A stretch of DNA of 64,000 nt, from contig NZ_CP020562.1 of assembly GCF_002082565.1 (NCBI RefSeq), forward strand, positions 2,790,001-2,854,000, read 5' to 3'. Both the position numbers and the translations under genes were made by a program. This document shows positions 1 through 9,012 of the stretch, in pieces. The notes below the pieces were generated by a model. The model was not told where the DNA came from and searched no databases. It saw only the letters and a list, made by a program, of their open reading frames with translations. Position 1 is the stretch's first letter. Every line of letters starts with the position of its first letter. This DNA comes from Halomonas sp. GT. Its GTDB lineage: Bacteria; Pseudomonadota; Gammaproteobacteria; Pseudomonadales; Halomonadaceae.

Positions 1-1611
1 ACCAAGTACCAGTTTGTTCAACGATGATTTTCCACAGCCAATACGGCCGAGTAACGCGACCTTTTCACCGGCTTTGATAGAAATCGAGACATCACGCAAT
101 GCCTCTCTTTCTTCATTGGGATAGCGCAAGGTGACTTTCTCTAAGCGGATGCTGCCAGTAAAGTTGGGCTTTTCGACATACGCTTTGCCTTCATGACGCT
201 CCACACTTTTAGCCATTACGCCATTTAACGACTCCAGGGCCGTTGACGACTGATGATATTGAGCCAGTAAAGCAGCCGCTTGACTGACGGGCGCCATTGC
301 TCGTGAAGAGAGCATGTAGGCAGCAATCAAACCGCCCTGAGTCAAGTTACCTTCAATAATTTGATAGACACCGATGATAATGACGCATACGGCCACGCTG
401 TGCTGAGCCCACTGGGCAACGCTTGAAACCGAGGTACTCACCATTTTTAGCTGAGCGCCGGTTCTCGATAAAAAGGCGGATGCTTTTTCCCAGTGGCGTT
501 GAATACGGCTTTCTGCTCGCAACGCCTTAACGTTTTCTAATTGGGAAACAGATTCCACCAACAAGGCGTTACGCTGCGCCCCCACTTCCCAGGTCGTTTG
601 TGAAAGCTCGTGCAGCTTACCTTGTGCTGCAAGGGCATATAACAGCACGAAAACGATACCAACGAGCACAGGTAACACAAGCCAAGGATTGATGAGTGCA
701 ATGATGGCCGCGAAAAGTAGTACAAAGGGTAAATCGACGATACCAAGGATAGTTGCAGAGCCAATAAATGCTCGCACCGATTCGAAAGATTGAAGCGTTG
801 AGGTAAAAGACCCCGTCGACGCTGGCCGCTCTTCTAAACGCAAGCCTAACGTTTTCGCCATAATCGACGATGAAAGCTTTACGTCTGCCCGGCTGGCTGC
901 CAAATCAACAAAGCTGCTACGCATTAAGCGCAGCGCCAAGTCAAAACACAGCACGATGAAAATACCGATTGCTAGCACCCAAAGCGTTTCAGTGGCCTGA
1001 TTGGGGACAACACGGTCATAAACGTTCAACACAAACAGCGGCATCGCCAGCGCAAACAAGTTGATCGCTACTGAACCAAGAACGATGTCGCGATAGAGGC
1101 GTCGATTTTCACGAATAACGCCCCAAAACCAGTGCTGATCTCGGCGTTTTTTAACACCAGGCTCAGAGGTACTGTCGGCCCTAAACTTTGGCCGCACGTA
1201 AATAGCTTCACCGCTGTACCCCGCGTGAAGCTCTTCTAGCGATATTTCCGTATCAGCCTCAGACAGCTCAGGAAAAATTACTTTTGCTTTTTGCTGCTTG
1301 AGATCCAGCCCGAGCAACACACAAGCACGCCCTGGTTCCAGCAATAAAATTGCCGGAAACAGCGCAGGATTTAGCGCCGAGAGCTTACTTTTCACAATAT
1401 GCGCAGTAAGCCCAGCTCGCGAGGCTGCCCGCCCAAAGACAGAAGGAATCAATTTTCCTTGCTCTAAAGGCAGGCCCGCTTTTAAGGCCTCGGATGACAC
1501 TTCGTGCTGATAATATGAAGCAACTGCCTTTAAACACTCCAGTAGCTCATCGTGTTCTTCCTGACCATCGCTGCGGTCAGTCCGAGATACTTCCAGCTTA
1601 CGTTGCGTCAC
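1..1611 (-). CDS. Type I secretion ABC exporter (permease/ATPase), cut by window edge
   Basis: Inner-membrane ATP-driven exporter of a type I secretion system, probably moving a large RTX-type protein across both membranes together with the TolC-like protein encoded just upstream. About 537 residues are visible. The N-terminal ~140 residues resemble a peptidase-C39-like domain but lack the catalytic Cys near the start. Then come the transmembrane exporter domain (from about residue 175) and the start of the ATPase domain: Walker A GRIGCGKS lies about 10 residues before the window edge, so the signature and Walker B motifs are outside. I chose a GTG start at 1609-1611: an in-frame TAG lies just upstream and a GAGG ribosome site is 5-6 bases before it. 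It follows the TolC gene by 104 bp on the same strand. LssB/LapB-type identity is inferred from the degenerate C39 domain. Confidence 0.85.
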   Translation of the reverse strand, partial: MTQRKLEVSRTDRSDGQEEHDELLECLKAVASYYQHEVSSEALKAGLPLEQGKLIPSVFGRAASRAGLTAHIVKSKLSALNPALFPAILLLEPGRACVLLGLDLKQQKAKVIFPELSEADTEISLEELHAGYSGEAIYVRPKFRADSTSEPGVKKRRDQHWFWGVIRENRRLYRDIVLGSVAINLFALAMPLFVLNVYDRVVPNQATETLWVLAIGIFIVLCFDLALRLMRSSFVDLAASRADVKLSSSIMAKTLGLRLEERPASTGSFTSTLQSFESVRAFIGSATILGIVDLPFVLLFAAIIALINPWLVLPVLVGIVFVLLYALAAQGKLHELSQTTWEVGAQRNALLVESVSQLENVKALRAESRIQRHWEKASAFLSRTGAQLKMVSTSVSSVAQWAQHSVAVCVIIIGVYQIIEGNLTQGGLIAAYMLSSRAMAPVSQAAALLAQYHQSSTALESLNGVMAKSVERHEGKAYVEKPNFTGSIRLEKVTLRYPNEEREALRDVSISIKAGEKVALLGRIGCGKSSLNKLVLG

Positions 1612-1715
1612 TGAGACCTCATCATCCTAATGAATTCGTCGGAAAAAACATTCACTGAAGCTTCACCAGTGGGCATGCCTAATGCGACGACCTTACGGCC
1701 GCCGCTCATCAGCAA

Positions 1716-3188
1716 TTAAATGCCACTGGTAAAATCTTCAAGGGTGAACCCACGCGGCCCATCGACGGCGCACGCCATCTCTGCGCGAGACGAAGCGTCC
1801 TCATAGCCAAGCTCGTCAAGACTAGGAATATCATCACGGGCTACTTGTAGGGTTTGCATTAGCTGCCCCATCGACGCCAGAGTTCGTGCTTGAGCCAGCG
1901 TTAAGTCAAACTGCGCGTTCGCATAGGCACGACTCGCTTCAAAATACTCGTTCTCACTGTCCAGCACGTCTAAAAGCGTGCGCTGGCCAATATCGAATTG
2001 CTGTTGATAAGCACCACGAACACGGTCAATTGACTGCCGGTGTTCGTTTAAATACTCCAACTGTTCGTTGAGACGCTGCGTGTCGTTATAAGCGATTTGT
2101 GTTGTTTGTCTAACATTGGTACACGCTGTTTCGCGCTGACTATCAGCTTCTTCAATTCGTGTCGTTGCCGCGTTAAAGGCAGCATAGTCAGAACCACCCC
2201 GGTAAAGATTCATACTCGCAACGAGCTGAATACTGTGCTCATCACGACGACCACCCACGGAATCGTCTTGGTTATTAGTGCCGGTACGTCCTTGAATATC
2301 TAGGCGAGGCATAAAGGCAGCGCGGGCACCTTCACGCTCAGCGCGTTGCACCGCGATATTCTCAATTGCCGCATGAAACTCAGGATTCCCCTGAAACGCC
2401 AGCTCAATGGCTTGGCTGACATCTGCGGGAAGTTCAGCGGCAAGAGACGGCGCGGGCGCCATATTTTGTGCTGGCAGCGCACCAACAATTCGTTGGAAGC
2501 GAGCAGTAACATCGTGAAGGTTTGACGCTTCCGACATTAGGTTTGATTCGGCTAATGCTAAGCGGCCACTGATCTGTTCAAGGTCAACACCCCGCCCTGC
2601 ACCAGAAAGCGCACGCTCTTCAATCTGAGCAAATACCCGCTGATGTTCACGGTAGTTATCCTGCGCTAAACGCACCAACTCACGATAGCGCAACACATCC
2701 AGATAGGTACGAAAAGCCTCAAGCGTTATTTCTTCACTGACGCCTAAAAGCTCGAAATAGGCGACCAGGCGAGCACGATCTAAGCGCTCAACCTCACTGC
2801 GAGTTGCAAAGCCATCGAAAACCATCTGGGTTAAGGTCAGCTCAGCAAAATCACTGTCGTAGCTGCCACGCCCATCATTTTGCTGATCTTGCCTGCCGAC
2901 ACCCGCACTGACATCGATCGAGGGCAAATAGCCGCCTTGTGCAACACGGATATCACTGCCAGAGGCACTAAAATTGGCCCAGGATGCATTTACCTGTGGA
3001 TTGGTAACGATAGCCTGCTGAATGGTGCTCGACAGATCGGTGGTACCCGGCGCGTAAAGCGTCGCTGGTAATGACTGAGCCAAAGCAGAGAGAGGGAGAC
3101 AAGCCAGAGTAGTAACCGTAAGCGGTCGAATAGCGCGCTGTAAAAACAAAGTTTTTAGTGTCGTTTTAATACCGTCTTTCATCGCCAT
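1716..3188 (-). CDS. TolC-family outer membrane protein of a type I secretion system
   Basis: Outer-membrane channel and periplasmic tunnel of a type I secretion system. The 490-residue protein begins with a signal peptide (basic start, hydrophobic stretch, likely cleavage near ALA at residue 37). The rest is the TolC/AggA pattern: two repeats of long alpha-helical segments rich in Gln, Ala, Arg and Glu, with the typical motif RTLLDVLDSENEY in the second repeat. Length is normal for the family. It is the first gene of a minus-strand pair with the ABC exporter; a membrane-fusion protein and the secreted substrate would be expected beyond position 1. An alternative start two codons in (second ATG) cannot be excluded. 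Assignment to type I secretion rather than drug efflux rests on the neighbouring exporter. Confidence 0.88.
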   Translation of the reverse strand: MAMKDGIKTTLKTLFLQRAIRPLTVTTLACLPLSALAQSLPATLYAPGTTDLSSTIQQAIVTNPQVNASWANFSASGSDIRVAQGGYLPSIDVSAGVGRQDQQNDGRGSYDSDFAELTLTQMVFDGFATRSEVERLDRARLVAYFELLGVSEEITLEAFRTYLDVLRYRELVRLAQDNYREHQRVFAQIEERALSGAGRGVDLEQISGRLALAESNLMSEASNLHDVTARFQRIVGALPAQNMAPAPSLAAELPADVSQAIELAFQGNPEFHAAIENIAVQRAEREGARAAFMPRLDIQGRTGTNNQDDSVGGRRDEHSIQLVASMNLYRGGSDYAAFNAATTRIEEADSQRETACTNVRQTTQIAYNDTQRLNEQLEYLNEHRQSIDRVRGAYQQQFDIGQRTLLDVLDSENEYFEASRAYANAQFDLTLAQARTLASMGQLMQTLQVARDDIPSLDELGYEDASSRAEMACAVDGPRGFTLEDFTSGI

Positions 3189-3290
3189 AGATCCCTAATG
3201 AATATTTACGCTGCTGAAGAAATAGCTGCTAAACGCCACCAACCCTGGGGCACCCTTGACTCTCTTGCTTCGCCCTCTGGTCAATACCTC

Positions 3291-3304
3291 ATACTAATTA
3301 GTAT
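3291..3304. promoter_or_regulatory. 14-bp perfect palindrome upstream of tolC, possible operator
   Basis: ATACTAATTAGTAT is self-complementary and lies about 100 bp upstream of the TolC-family start codon. A dyad of this size is typical of a dimeric repressor or activator site, but the regulator is unknown and an AT-rich region produces such dyads by chance more often. Confidence 0.3.
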
Positions 3305-3357
3305 TGATACGACTCAGTGATACGAATTAGCGCATTTACTTAGCTTAATTTAATAGC

Positions 3358-3375
3358 ATTAGCTGTAAAGCTAAT
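3358..3375. repeat. Inverted repeat ATTAGCT-N4-AGCTAAT
   Basis: Two perfect 7-base arms (3358-3364 and 3369-3375) around GTAA, in the spacer between the TolC operon and the DMT transporter. It may be a regulatory dyad or part of a weak terminator; there is no T-run directly beside it. Confidence 0.3.
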
Positions 3376-3503
3376 ACTATGAAGCCAAGAGTCACAAAAT
3401 TTTACAATAAAAATCCTAAAAAAACATTACAAAGCATTTTTTTGCTCTTTCAAAGGGCTGATTTTTTTAAGAGCGAGGCTTTAAGAAGAGCCAAGCTATA
3501 GAA

Positions 3504-4379
3504 CTAGGCTTTCGAAGATTGCAGCTGCTGCAGCGCCAGCCCTGAAAGGATGAGCATCAACCCTACCAACGTGGATGCTAACAATGGTTCATTAACAACC
3601 AGGTAGAGCAGCAGCAGCGAGACAGGTGGGGAAAGAAAGATCAGATTAGACACCTTGGCCGTACGCGAGACCTTGCGCACCGCCATCTGCCAAAGAATAA
3701 AAGCGACTCCCATTTCGAAAAGGCCGACGTAGACACCTGCGCCTAAGGCTTGCCAGCCATGCCAACTAAACCCTGGCCCGGCTATCAATAACAGCGTTAA
3801 AACAGGCAAACCGACGCTGAAATTTTGCCATTGCGCAATTAAGGGCGCTCTTTTATCCCGTGCGTTGAGTAGCCAGTAGAGCGCCCATAACAGCGTCGAT
3901 ACAAGTGCAAAAACGACGCCAAGCGGGTCTGCGAAATCAACATTGAAAACGTTGCCGCGGGTAGCTATCACCCAGACCCCCGCGTAGGCAATAAGCCCCG
4001 CAACCACATCCATTCGCGTGAGCCGTTGCCCTAGGATCGGTACCGCTAGAAGCGCCATTGCCAGCGCCCAAGTATAGTTGAGCGCCATTGCCTCTTGCCC
4101 AGGCAGCCTATCGTACGCGGCAAACAGCACCAGATAATAGGCAACAGGATTCATCAACCCAGCCCAGGCCGCAGTACGCCAGCCATGACGAAGAGCTTCT
4201 GTTAAATGCCCTTGCTTCACTACCAGCACGAACATGAACGCCCAAGACACAAGGGCCGCGAGCCACATCAACTCAAGCGGACTCATCCAGGCAAGAGCAA
4301 CCTTAAACGCAGTAGCAACCGTCGACCATAGCGCCACCGCTCCAAGACCATACAACACGGCTTGACGATCTTGGCTCAT
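3504..4379 (-). CDS. EamA/DMT-family membrane transporter
   Basis: Inner-membrane metabolite exporter of the drug/metabolite transporter superfamily. The 291 residues give about ten hydrophobic helices in two EamA halves; the first opens with the family-typical LYGLGAVALWSTVATAFK stretch. Substrate cannot be read from sequence; many relatives export amino acids or similar small molecules. The ATG overlaps the stop of the upstream CxxC-protein gene by four bases (ATGA), so the two are almost certainly translated from one mRNA. Confidence 0.85.
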   Translation of the reverse strand: MSQDRQAVLYGLGAVALWSTVATAFKVALAWMSPLELMWLAALVSWAFMFVLVVKQGHLTEALRHGWRTAAWAGLMNPVAYYLVLFAAYDRLPGQEAMALNYTWALAMALLAVPILGQRLTRMDVVAGLIAYAGVWVIATRGNVFNVDFADPLGVVFALVSTLLWALYWLLNARDKRAPLIAQWQNFSVGLPVLTLLLIAGPGFSWHGWQALGAGVYVGLFEMGVAFILWQMAVRKVSRTAKVSNLIFLSPPVSLLLLYLVVNEPLLASTLVGLMLILSGLALQQLQSSKA

Positions 4380-4645
4380 CGGTCGATATGTCCTAAATCT
4401 CGAGCTGGCTCGATCTTATCCCGCACGCGTTGCTTTAGGGCTTTGATATCAGGAAAGCCACCATCGCGCTTTCTTTCCCATAGCAATGCATCGTCGCACC
4501 ATATTTCAAAGGTGCCACCATGAGAGGGAGACAATGCAACCTCTGCAAGGCTTTCACCAAAGGTTGAAAGCAGTTCTTGAGCATACCAAGCACTGCGCAA
4601 TAACCACTGGCACTGCGTGCAGTAACGTATTTGAATGCGTGACAT
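4376..4645 (-). CDS. SelT/SelW/SelH (Rdx)-family protein with CxxC
   Basis: Small thioredoxin-fold protein (89 residues) of the Rdx family, related to selenoproteins W, T and H. It shows the N-terminal beta strand followed by CTQC (residues 9-12), where Cys replaces the Sec of eukaryotic relatives, and the GGTFEI segment typical of the family near residue 43. Bacterial members are putative thiol redox proteins of unknown partner. It is translationally coupled to the DMT transporter (4-base overlap) and divergent from the MFS gene. Confidence 0.8.
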   Translation of the reverse strand: MSRIQIRYCTQCQWLLRSAWYAQELLSTFGESLAEVALSPSHGGTFEIWCDDALLWERKRDGGFPDIKALKQRVRDKIEPARDLGHIDR

Positions 4646-4726
4646 ACAGGGGTTCCTAAACGTTTTAATGTGGCATCCTTGTTTTTCATTCTGTCACCTT
4701 ACATTAGCAACTGCCAAGGGAACGCA

Positions 4727-6040
4727 ATGACCAAGCAACATGTTTCTCAAACCCGTGTGTACGAGTGGCTGACAGGTGATGATGACAGCCGAATGTGCGA
4801 TGACATTCCCGATGAGGCATGCCATGAGCAACCGCATAACTTTTTTCTGCATCTTGGCGCCTCGTTAGGCAATAAACTCGCTGACGAGGTCTCCAGCGCC
4901 CGCTTGGTATTGCCTTGGTTAATGGGCATTATTGGTGCCCCCGTATGGATGGTTGGCCTACTGGTACCTATACGCGAAGCAGGCGCCCTGTTACCACAAC
5001 TGTTTGTGGCTGGCTTTATTCGCTTAAAACCAACGCGTAAATGGGTATGGGTAGCAGGCGCGTTGATACAGGCATTGGCAGCATTAGCGTTAGCACTGCT
5101 GGCACTCGTGGGCAGCGGATCTTTAGGGGGCGCGATGGTGCTAAGTGCACTGGTGTTGCTATCGCTGGCCAGAGGACTCTCATCCATAGCAACAAAAGAT
5201 GTGTTGGGTAAAACCATCGCTAAGCGACGCCGTGGAACCTTAATGGGATGGAGTGGCAGCGTAGCAGGCGCCGCAACCCTGGTAGCTGGCGGCGTTCTGA
5301 TGTGGTTTGGCGACCAGCCCGGCAACGTAGCACTCGCTATTTTACTGGTTGTTGCCGCCGCAGGATGGCTACTAAATGCCGTGAGTGCGGCGCGCATAGC
5401 GGAAGTACCCGGCGCTGTGGAAGGCGGGGAAAATGCATGGGACAGCATTAAGCTAGGGCTTTCTTTACTCAAAGAAGATCGCAATTTTCTAAATTTCAAT
5501 CTGGCTCGCGCCCTGCTTCTCTCCAGCGCACTGGCACTCCCCTACTTAGCTCTACTCGGTCAACAACAAAGCGGTACTAACTTAGGAGGCCTTGGCCTGC
5601 TGGTAGTGGTATCAGGCATTGCTGCGATGGTGGCAAGCCCTGTATGGGGAAAGCGAGCAGACCAATCGAGTCGCCGTGTGATGAGAGATGCGGCCACCGG
5701 GACCGCCATTTGCTGTCTGCTGGGCGCAAGCCTGGCATGGTTCCCAAGCCAGTGGAGTGAAAGCGTTTGGCCTTATGCGATTATTTACGCCCTTCTGGTT
5801 ATCGTTCATCACGGCGTACGACTAGGCCGTAAAACCTACTTAGTCGACATTGCCACGCAGGAGAATCGCGCGCTGTATGTGGCACTATCTAACACCTTGA
5901 CAGGGGTGTTGATGCTGGTGGTAGGCGGGATAATCGGTGGGTTGGCTCAGTGGCTTGGTAGCGCTCCGCTGTTGTTAATACTCGCTGGGACAGCACTCTG
6001 TGCAATGTTATCGGCCCAACAATTACCTGAGGCAGAATAG
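4727..6040 (+). CDS. MFS transporter
   Basis: Major facilitator superfamily permease, 437 residues, with roughly twelve hydrophobic segments and a ~60-residue hydrophilic N-terminal extension rich in Asp and Glu. The loop between helices 2 and 3 is degenerate (LKPTRKW), and a basic RRR patch sits in the middle loop. I chose the ATG at 4727 because AAGGGA lies 5 bases upstream; an in-frame ATG 57 bp earlier has no ribosome site. The substrate is not predictable. The gene is divergent from the CxxC/DMT pair with only about 80 bp between starts, so regulatory sites may be shared. Confidence 0.82.
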   Translation: MTKQHVSQTRVYEWLTGDDDSRMCDDIPDEACHEQPHNFFLHLGASLGNKLADEVSSARLVLPWLMGIIGAPVWMVGLLVPIREAGALLPQLFVAGFIRLKPTRKWVWVAGALIQALAALALALLALVGSGSLGGAMVLSALVLLSLARGLSSIATKDVLGKTIAKRRRGTLMGWSGSVAGAATLVAGGVLMWFGDQPGNVALAILLVVAAAGWLLNAVSAARIAEVPGAVEGGENAWDSIKLGLSLLKEDRNFLNFNLARALLLSSALALPYLALLGQQQSGTNLGGLGLLVVVSGIAAMVASPVWGKRADQSSRRVMRDAATGTAICCLLGASLAWFPSQWSESVWPYAIIYALLVIVHHGVRLGRKTYLVDIATQENRALYVALSNTLTGVLMLVVGGIIGGLAQWLGSAPLLLILAGTALCAMLSAQQLPEAE

Positions 6041-6213
6041 CGCTGTCGATTGCAATGCATCACAACGCTCGCCATGATGGTAGGTAATTAGCGGTGATTA
6101 GCTGGGTTTTTGCTATTCTACCTTTATTAAGCAATATGAAATGCCGCTTAGCTCCGCGTTGATGGACAGCGCCATAGCTACGGAAGAACGAGAGCAGCAA
6201 CAGGAACCCATTG

Positions 6214-6651
6214 ATGAAACGATCTCCTTTGATCAGCCCTGAGTTACTCGAACGCATTGTTGACGCTTCCGAGGATGGCATCGTCGTTGCAGAGCAAGAA
6301 GGCGACGAAAACATTCTTATCTACGTCAACAAAGGATTCGAACGTCTCACAGGCTACAGTGCAGATGAAATTCTTTATCGCGACTGCCGTTTTTTGCAAA
6401 ACGAAGACCGTGACCAAGATGCGCTGACCTCTATCCGCGAAGCGCTGAAAGAGGGTCGCCCTTCTCGTGAAGTACTGCGCAATTATCGCAAAGACGGCAC
6501 CATGTTCTGGAACGAGCTCTCCATTACACCCGTTTATGACGAAGCTGATAACTTGATGTACTACATCGGCGTACAGAAAGATGTGACGGAACGCGTAGAA
6601 GCACAGCAAGCCTTGGCCGCCCTTCAGAAGCGCCAAGAACTGACAGAATAA
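6214..6651 (+). CDS. Short LOV-domain blue-light photoreceptor
   Basis: Stand-alone PAS/LOV protein of 145 residues. The photoactive motif DCRFLQ is present with the adduct-forming Cys at residue 58. Flavin-contacting residues seen in LOV domains are in place: Asn90 in RNYRKDG, Asn100 in FWNEL and Gln121 in IGVQKD. From memory, the spacing and surrounding sequence match the Pseudomonas putida short LOV proteins (PpSB1/PpSB2-LOV) with a constant offset of five residues. As in those, the core is flanked only by a short N-cap and a C-terminal helix ending about 18 residues after QKDVTERVE; there is no kinase, GGDEF or HTH output. ATG at 6214 has AGGA 8 bases upstream; a TTG one codon earlier is possible. 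It is predicted to bind FMN and signal by dimer rearrangement; the partner is unknown. Monocistronic here. Confidence 0.9.
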   Translation: MKRSPLISPELLERIVDASEDGIVVAEQEGDENILIYVNKGFERLTGYSADEILYRDCRFLQNEDRDQDALTSIREALKEGRPSREVLRNYRKDGTMFWNELSITPVYDEADNLMYYIGVQKDVTERVEAQQALAALQKRQELTE

Positions 6652-6717
6652 ATAAAAACGACAATAAAGTAGCCTCAGGGGCTTGAACTTCAACCTAAGT
6701 GGCGGTATATAGCGGCT

Positions 6718-6746
6718 AAGCGCATAAAAGCGCTAGGCGCTTCTTG
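6718..6746 (+). terminator. Weak hairpin after the LOV gene
   Basis: AAGCGC and GCGCTT arms with an internal GC-rich loop, followed by a short T-rich stretch. It lies between the LOV gene and the next gene and could end the LOV transcript; the U-tract is poor, so this is a weak call. Confidence 0.3.
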
Positions 6747-6815
6747 TTTCATCTATCGATTGAAAGAAGAGGCCGTTGTGATGCCGGTGCGCCGGCTTGG
6801 GTTGGAGGGCATACC

Positions 6816-7028
6816 ATGAGCCGTGACCCCTTAAATCGTGAATCTTATACCAGTGATGCAATCGATGCCGATGAGTTCGATAACTTAGACGCTGTAAACG
6901 ATGACCATTACGGCAAAAGCAAACCCAGCAAAGCAGATACGCTTCGCGCCCGCCGCCAAGTAGAAGCATGGCTTGAAGAGCGCCGTTTGCAGCGCGCTAT
7001 TGAAGATGATTGGGATGAAGAGGAATAA
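6816..7028 (+). CDS. Small acidic protein, PA3496-like family
   Basis: 70-residue hydrophilic protein. The N-terminal half is Asp/Asn rich; the C-terminal half carries RARRQVEAWLEERRLQRAIE followed by a run of Asp and Glu. That RR..VE.WLEERRL block is what I recognise from the PA3496-type family, described as a putative envelope-integrity protein in pseudomonads, whose biochemical function is unknown. ATG at 6816 is preceded by TTGGAGGG, a good ribosome site 6 bases away; upstream in-frame codons lack one. No signal peptide or membrane segment is visible. Confidence 0.65.
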   Translation: MSRDPLNRESYTSDAIDADEFDNLDAVNDDHYGKSKPSKADTLRARRQVEAWLEERRLQRAIEDDWDEEE

Positions 7029-7248
7029 CCTGATCGCCTCAATCACTTTCATTGATTAGCAGCTTAGTTACGATGTCTAGTTACTCACCGTAATTGTCGC
7101 GCACGGAGCCTTCACTAGGCTGCTGATCAACGTATCAAAACGACTTATCTTCTGTGCTTCTGGCCTTTGCCCGCGCGGAGCACTATCATCTTAGCCCTAC
7201 GCCAGCACACAGCTGCGACTCTTTTCTCCAACAACCTAACGGATTTCC

Positions 7249-8910
7249 ATGGCGCAATACGTATTCACCATGAACCGGGTTGGCAAAGTTGTGCCGCCCA
7301 AAAAGCAAATTCTCAAGGATATTTCGCTATCGTTCTTCCCTGGCGCCAAAATTGGCGTACTTGGCTTGAACGGTTCCGGTAAGTCCACACTGCTACGCAT
7401 TATGGCCGGTGTCGATAAAGAGTTTGAAGGTGAAGCTCGTCCGATGCCTGGTATTAATGTGGGCTACCTTCCCCAGGAGCCACAGCTTGATGACGAAAAG
7501 AACGTCCGCGATACGGTAGAAGAGGCGTTAGGCGCCATAAAAGAAGCTCAGGAAAAATTGGATGCGGTTTATGCCGCGTATGCCGAGCCTGATGCAGATT
7601 TTGATGCCCTAGCGAGCGAACAAGCACGCCTTGAAAACATTATCGAAGCCGCCGATGCGCATAACCTTGAGCGTAAGCTGGAAGTTGCTGCTGAAGCGCT
7701 GCGTCTGCCGCCCTGGGATGCCAAAGTAGGCAATCTTTCTGGGGGCGAGCGCCGCCGTGTAGCGCTGTGCCGCCTGCTGCTTTCAAGCCCCGATATGCTC
7801 TTACTCGACGAGCCTACCAACCACTTGGATGCTGAATCCGTTGCTTGGTTAGAGCGCTTCTTGCACGACTATAACGGCACTGTCGTGGCCATCACCCACG
7901 ACCGTTACTTCCTGGACAACGTTGCCGGATGGATTCTGGAACTTGACCGCGGCCAAGGCATTCCTTTTGAAGGCAACTACTCTCAGTGGCTGGAGCAGAA
8001 AGAACAGCGTCTGAATCAAGAAGCCAAACAGGAAGTATCGCGCCAGAAAGCTATCAAGCAAGAGCTTGAGTGGGTGCGCAGCAACACTAAAGGACGCCAA
8101 GCAAAGAGCAAGGCGCGCCTTAATCGCTTTGAAGAGATGCAGTCTGGCGACTTCCAAAAACGTAATGAAACGAACGAGATCTATATTCCACCTGGCCCGC
8201 GCCTGGGTGATAAGGTCATCGAGTTTCATAACGTGACCAAGCGATTTGATGACAAACTGCTCTACCAGGATCTCTCCTTTACCATTCCTCAGGGGGCGAT
8301 TGTAGGGATTGTAGGTGGTAACGGGGCTGGTAAATCAACACTGTTCAAGCTAATCACCGGCCAAGAACAGCCGGATGCTGGCGAAGTAGTGATTGGTGAG
8401 ACTGTTGATATTGCGTACGTTGAGCAGTTGCGCGACGCGCTTGACGACAAACAAACTGTTTGGGAAGCCGTCTCTGACGGACAGGATATTCTAAACATTA
8501 ACGGCTATGAAGTTTCTTCGCGCGCCTACGTTGGCCGCTTTAACTTTAAGGGCAACGATCAACAGAAGCGCCTAGATGAGCTTTCTGGTGGTGAACGCGG
8601 TCGCCTTCAGCTTGCCCAAACGCTCAAACAAGGCGCGAACGTACTGCTGTTAGATGAACCTTCAAACGATCTGGACATCGAGACCTTACGCGCCCTGGAA
8701 GAAGCGCTACTGGCCTTCCCAGGCTGCGCAATGGTGATTTCTCACGATCGCTGGTTCTTAGACCGTATCGCTACGCACATCCTCGCCTTTGAAGGCGATT
8801 CTGAAGTCGTCTTCTTCGATGGTAACTACACCGAATATGAAGAAGACCATAAAAAGCGCGTGGGTAACGACACGCCTAAGCGGATGAAGTATAAGCGCAT
8901 CGACGCCTAA
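7249..8910 (+). CDS. ettA: Energy-dependent translational throttle protein EttA (ABC-F)
   Basis: ABC-F family ATPase that binds the ribosomal E site and gates the first elongation cycle according to the ATP/ADP ratio. The 553 residues match EttA (about 555). Domain 1 has Walker A GLNGSGKST (39-47), signature LSGGE (163-167) and DEPTNHLD (187-194). A long charged linker (about 245-320), corresponding to the P-site tRNA interaction motif region, leads to domain 2 with Walker A GGNGAGKST near 358 and a second LSGGERGR. The C-terminus ends in the KRMKYKR basic tail. There is no transmembrane domain. Flanked by its own 220-bp upstream region and a terminator. Confidence 0.96.
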   Translation: MAQYVFTMNRVGKVVPPKKQILKDISLSFFPGAKIGVLGLNGSGKSTLLRIMAGVDKEFEGEARPMPGINVGYLPQEPQLDDEKNVRDTVEEALGAIKEAQEKLDAVYAAYAEPDADFDALASEQARLENIIEAADAHNLERKLEVAAEALRLPPWDAKVGNLSGGERRRVALCRLLLSSPDMLLLDEPTNHLDAESVAWLERFLHDYNGTVVAITHDRYFLDNVAGWILELDRGQGIPFEGNYSQWLEQKEQRLNQEAKQEVSRQKAIKQELEWVRSNTKGRQAKSKARLNRFEEMQSGDFQKRNETNEIYIPPGPRLGDKVIEFHNVTKRFDDKLLYQDLSFTIPQGAIVGIVGGNGAGKSTLFKLITGQEQPDAGEVVIGETVDIAYVEQLRDALDDKQTVWEAVSDGQDILNINGYEVSSRAYVGRFNFKGNDQQKRLDELSGGERGRLQLAQTLKQGANVLLLDEPSNDLDIETLRALEEALLAFPGCAMVISHDRWFLDRIATHILAFEGDSEVVFFDGNYTEYEEDHKKRVGNDTPKRMKYKRIDA

Positions 8911-8937
8911 CGATTTGTTGCTATACCGCTAGTACGT

Positions 8938-8982
8938 AAAAAGCCCCTTGTACGCTAAAAACGCACAGGGGCTTTTGCTTTT
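8938..8982. terminator. Bidirectional rho-independent terminator between ettA and the HIT gene
   Basis: AAAAGCCCCT (8939-8948) pairs with AGGGGCTTTT (8967-8976), with A and T tracts on both sides. It sits in the convergent gap and can terminate ettA on the plus strand and the HIT gene on the minus strand. Confidence 0.85.
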
Positions 8983-9012
8983 GTTGGGCTATAAAATAAA
9001 TAGAACCTGCTA

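Larger units (their letters stand above)
3189..3503. other. AT-rich intergenic region (315 bp), no gene
   Basis: No credible reading frame. The stretch is clearly AT-richer than its surroundings and should hold the promoter of the TolC/exporter operon. It contains two inverted repeats listed separately (3291-3304 and 3358-3375). I could not identify a confident -35/-10 pair. Confidence 0.6.

Noticed and set aside
4747..5499. 250-codon open frame on the minus strand
   Set aside because: It is antisense to the MFS transporter, has low-complexity Ala/Pro/Ser/Thr composition and no family resemblance.
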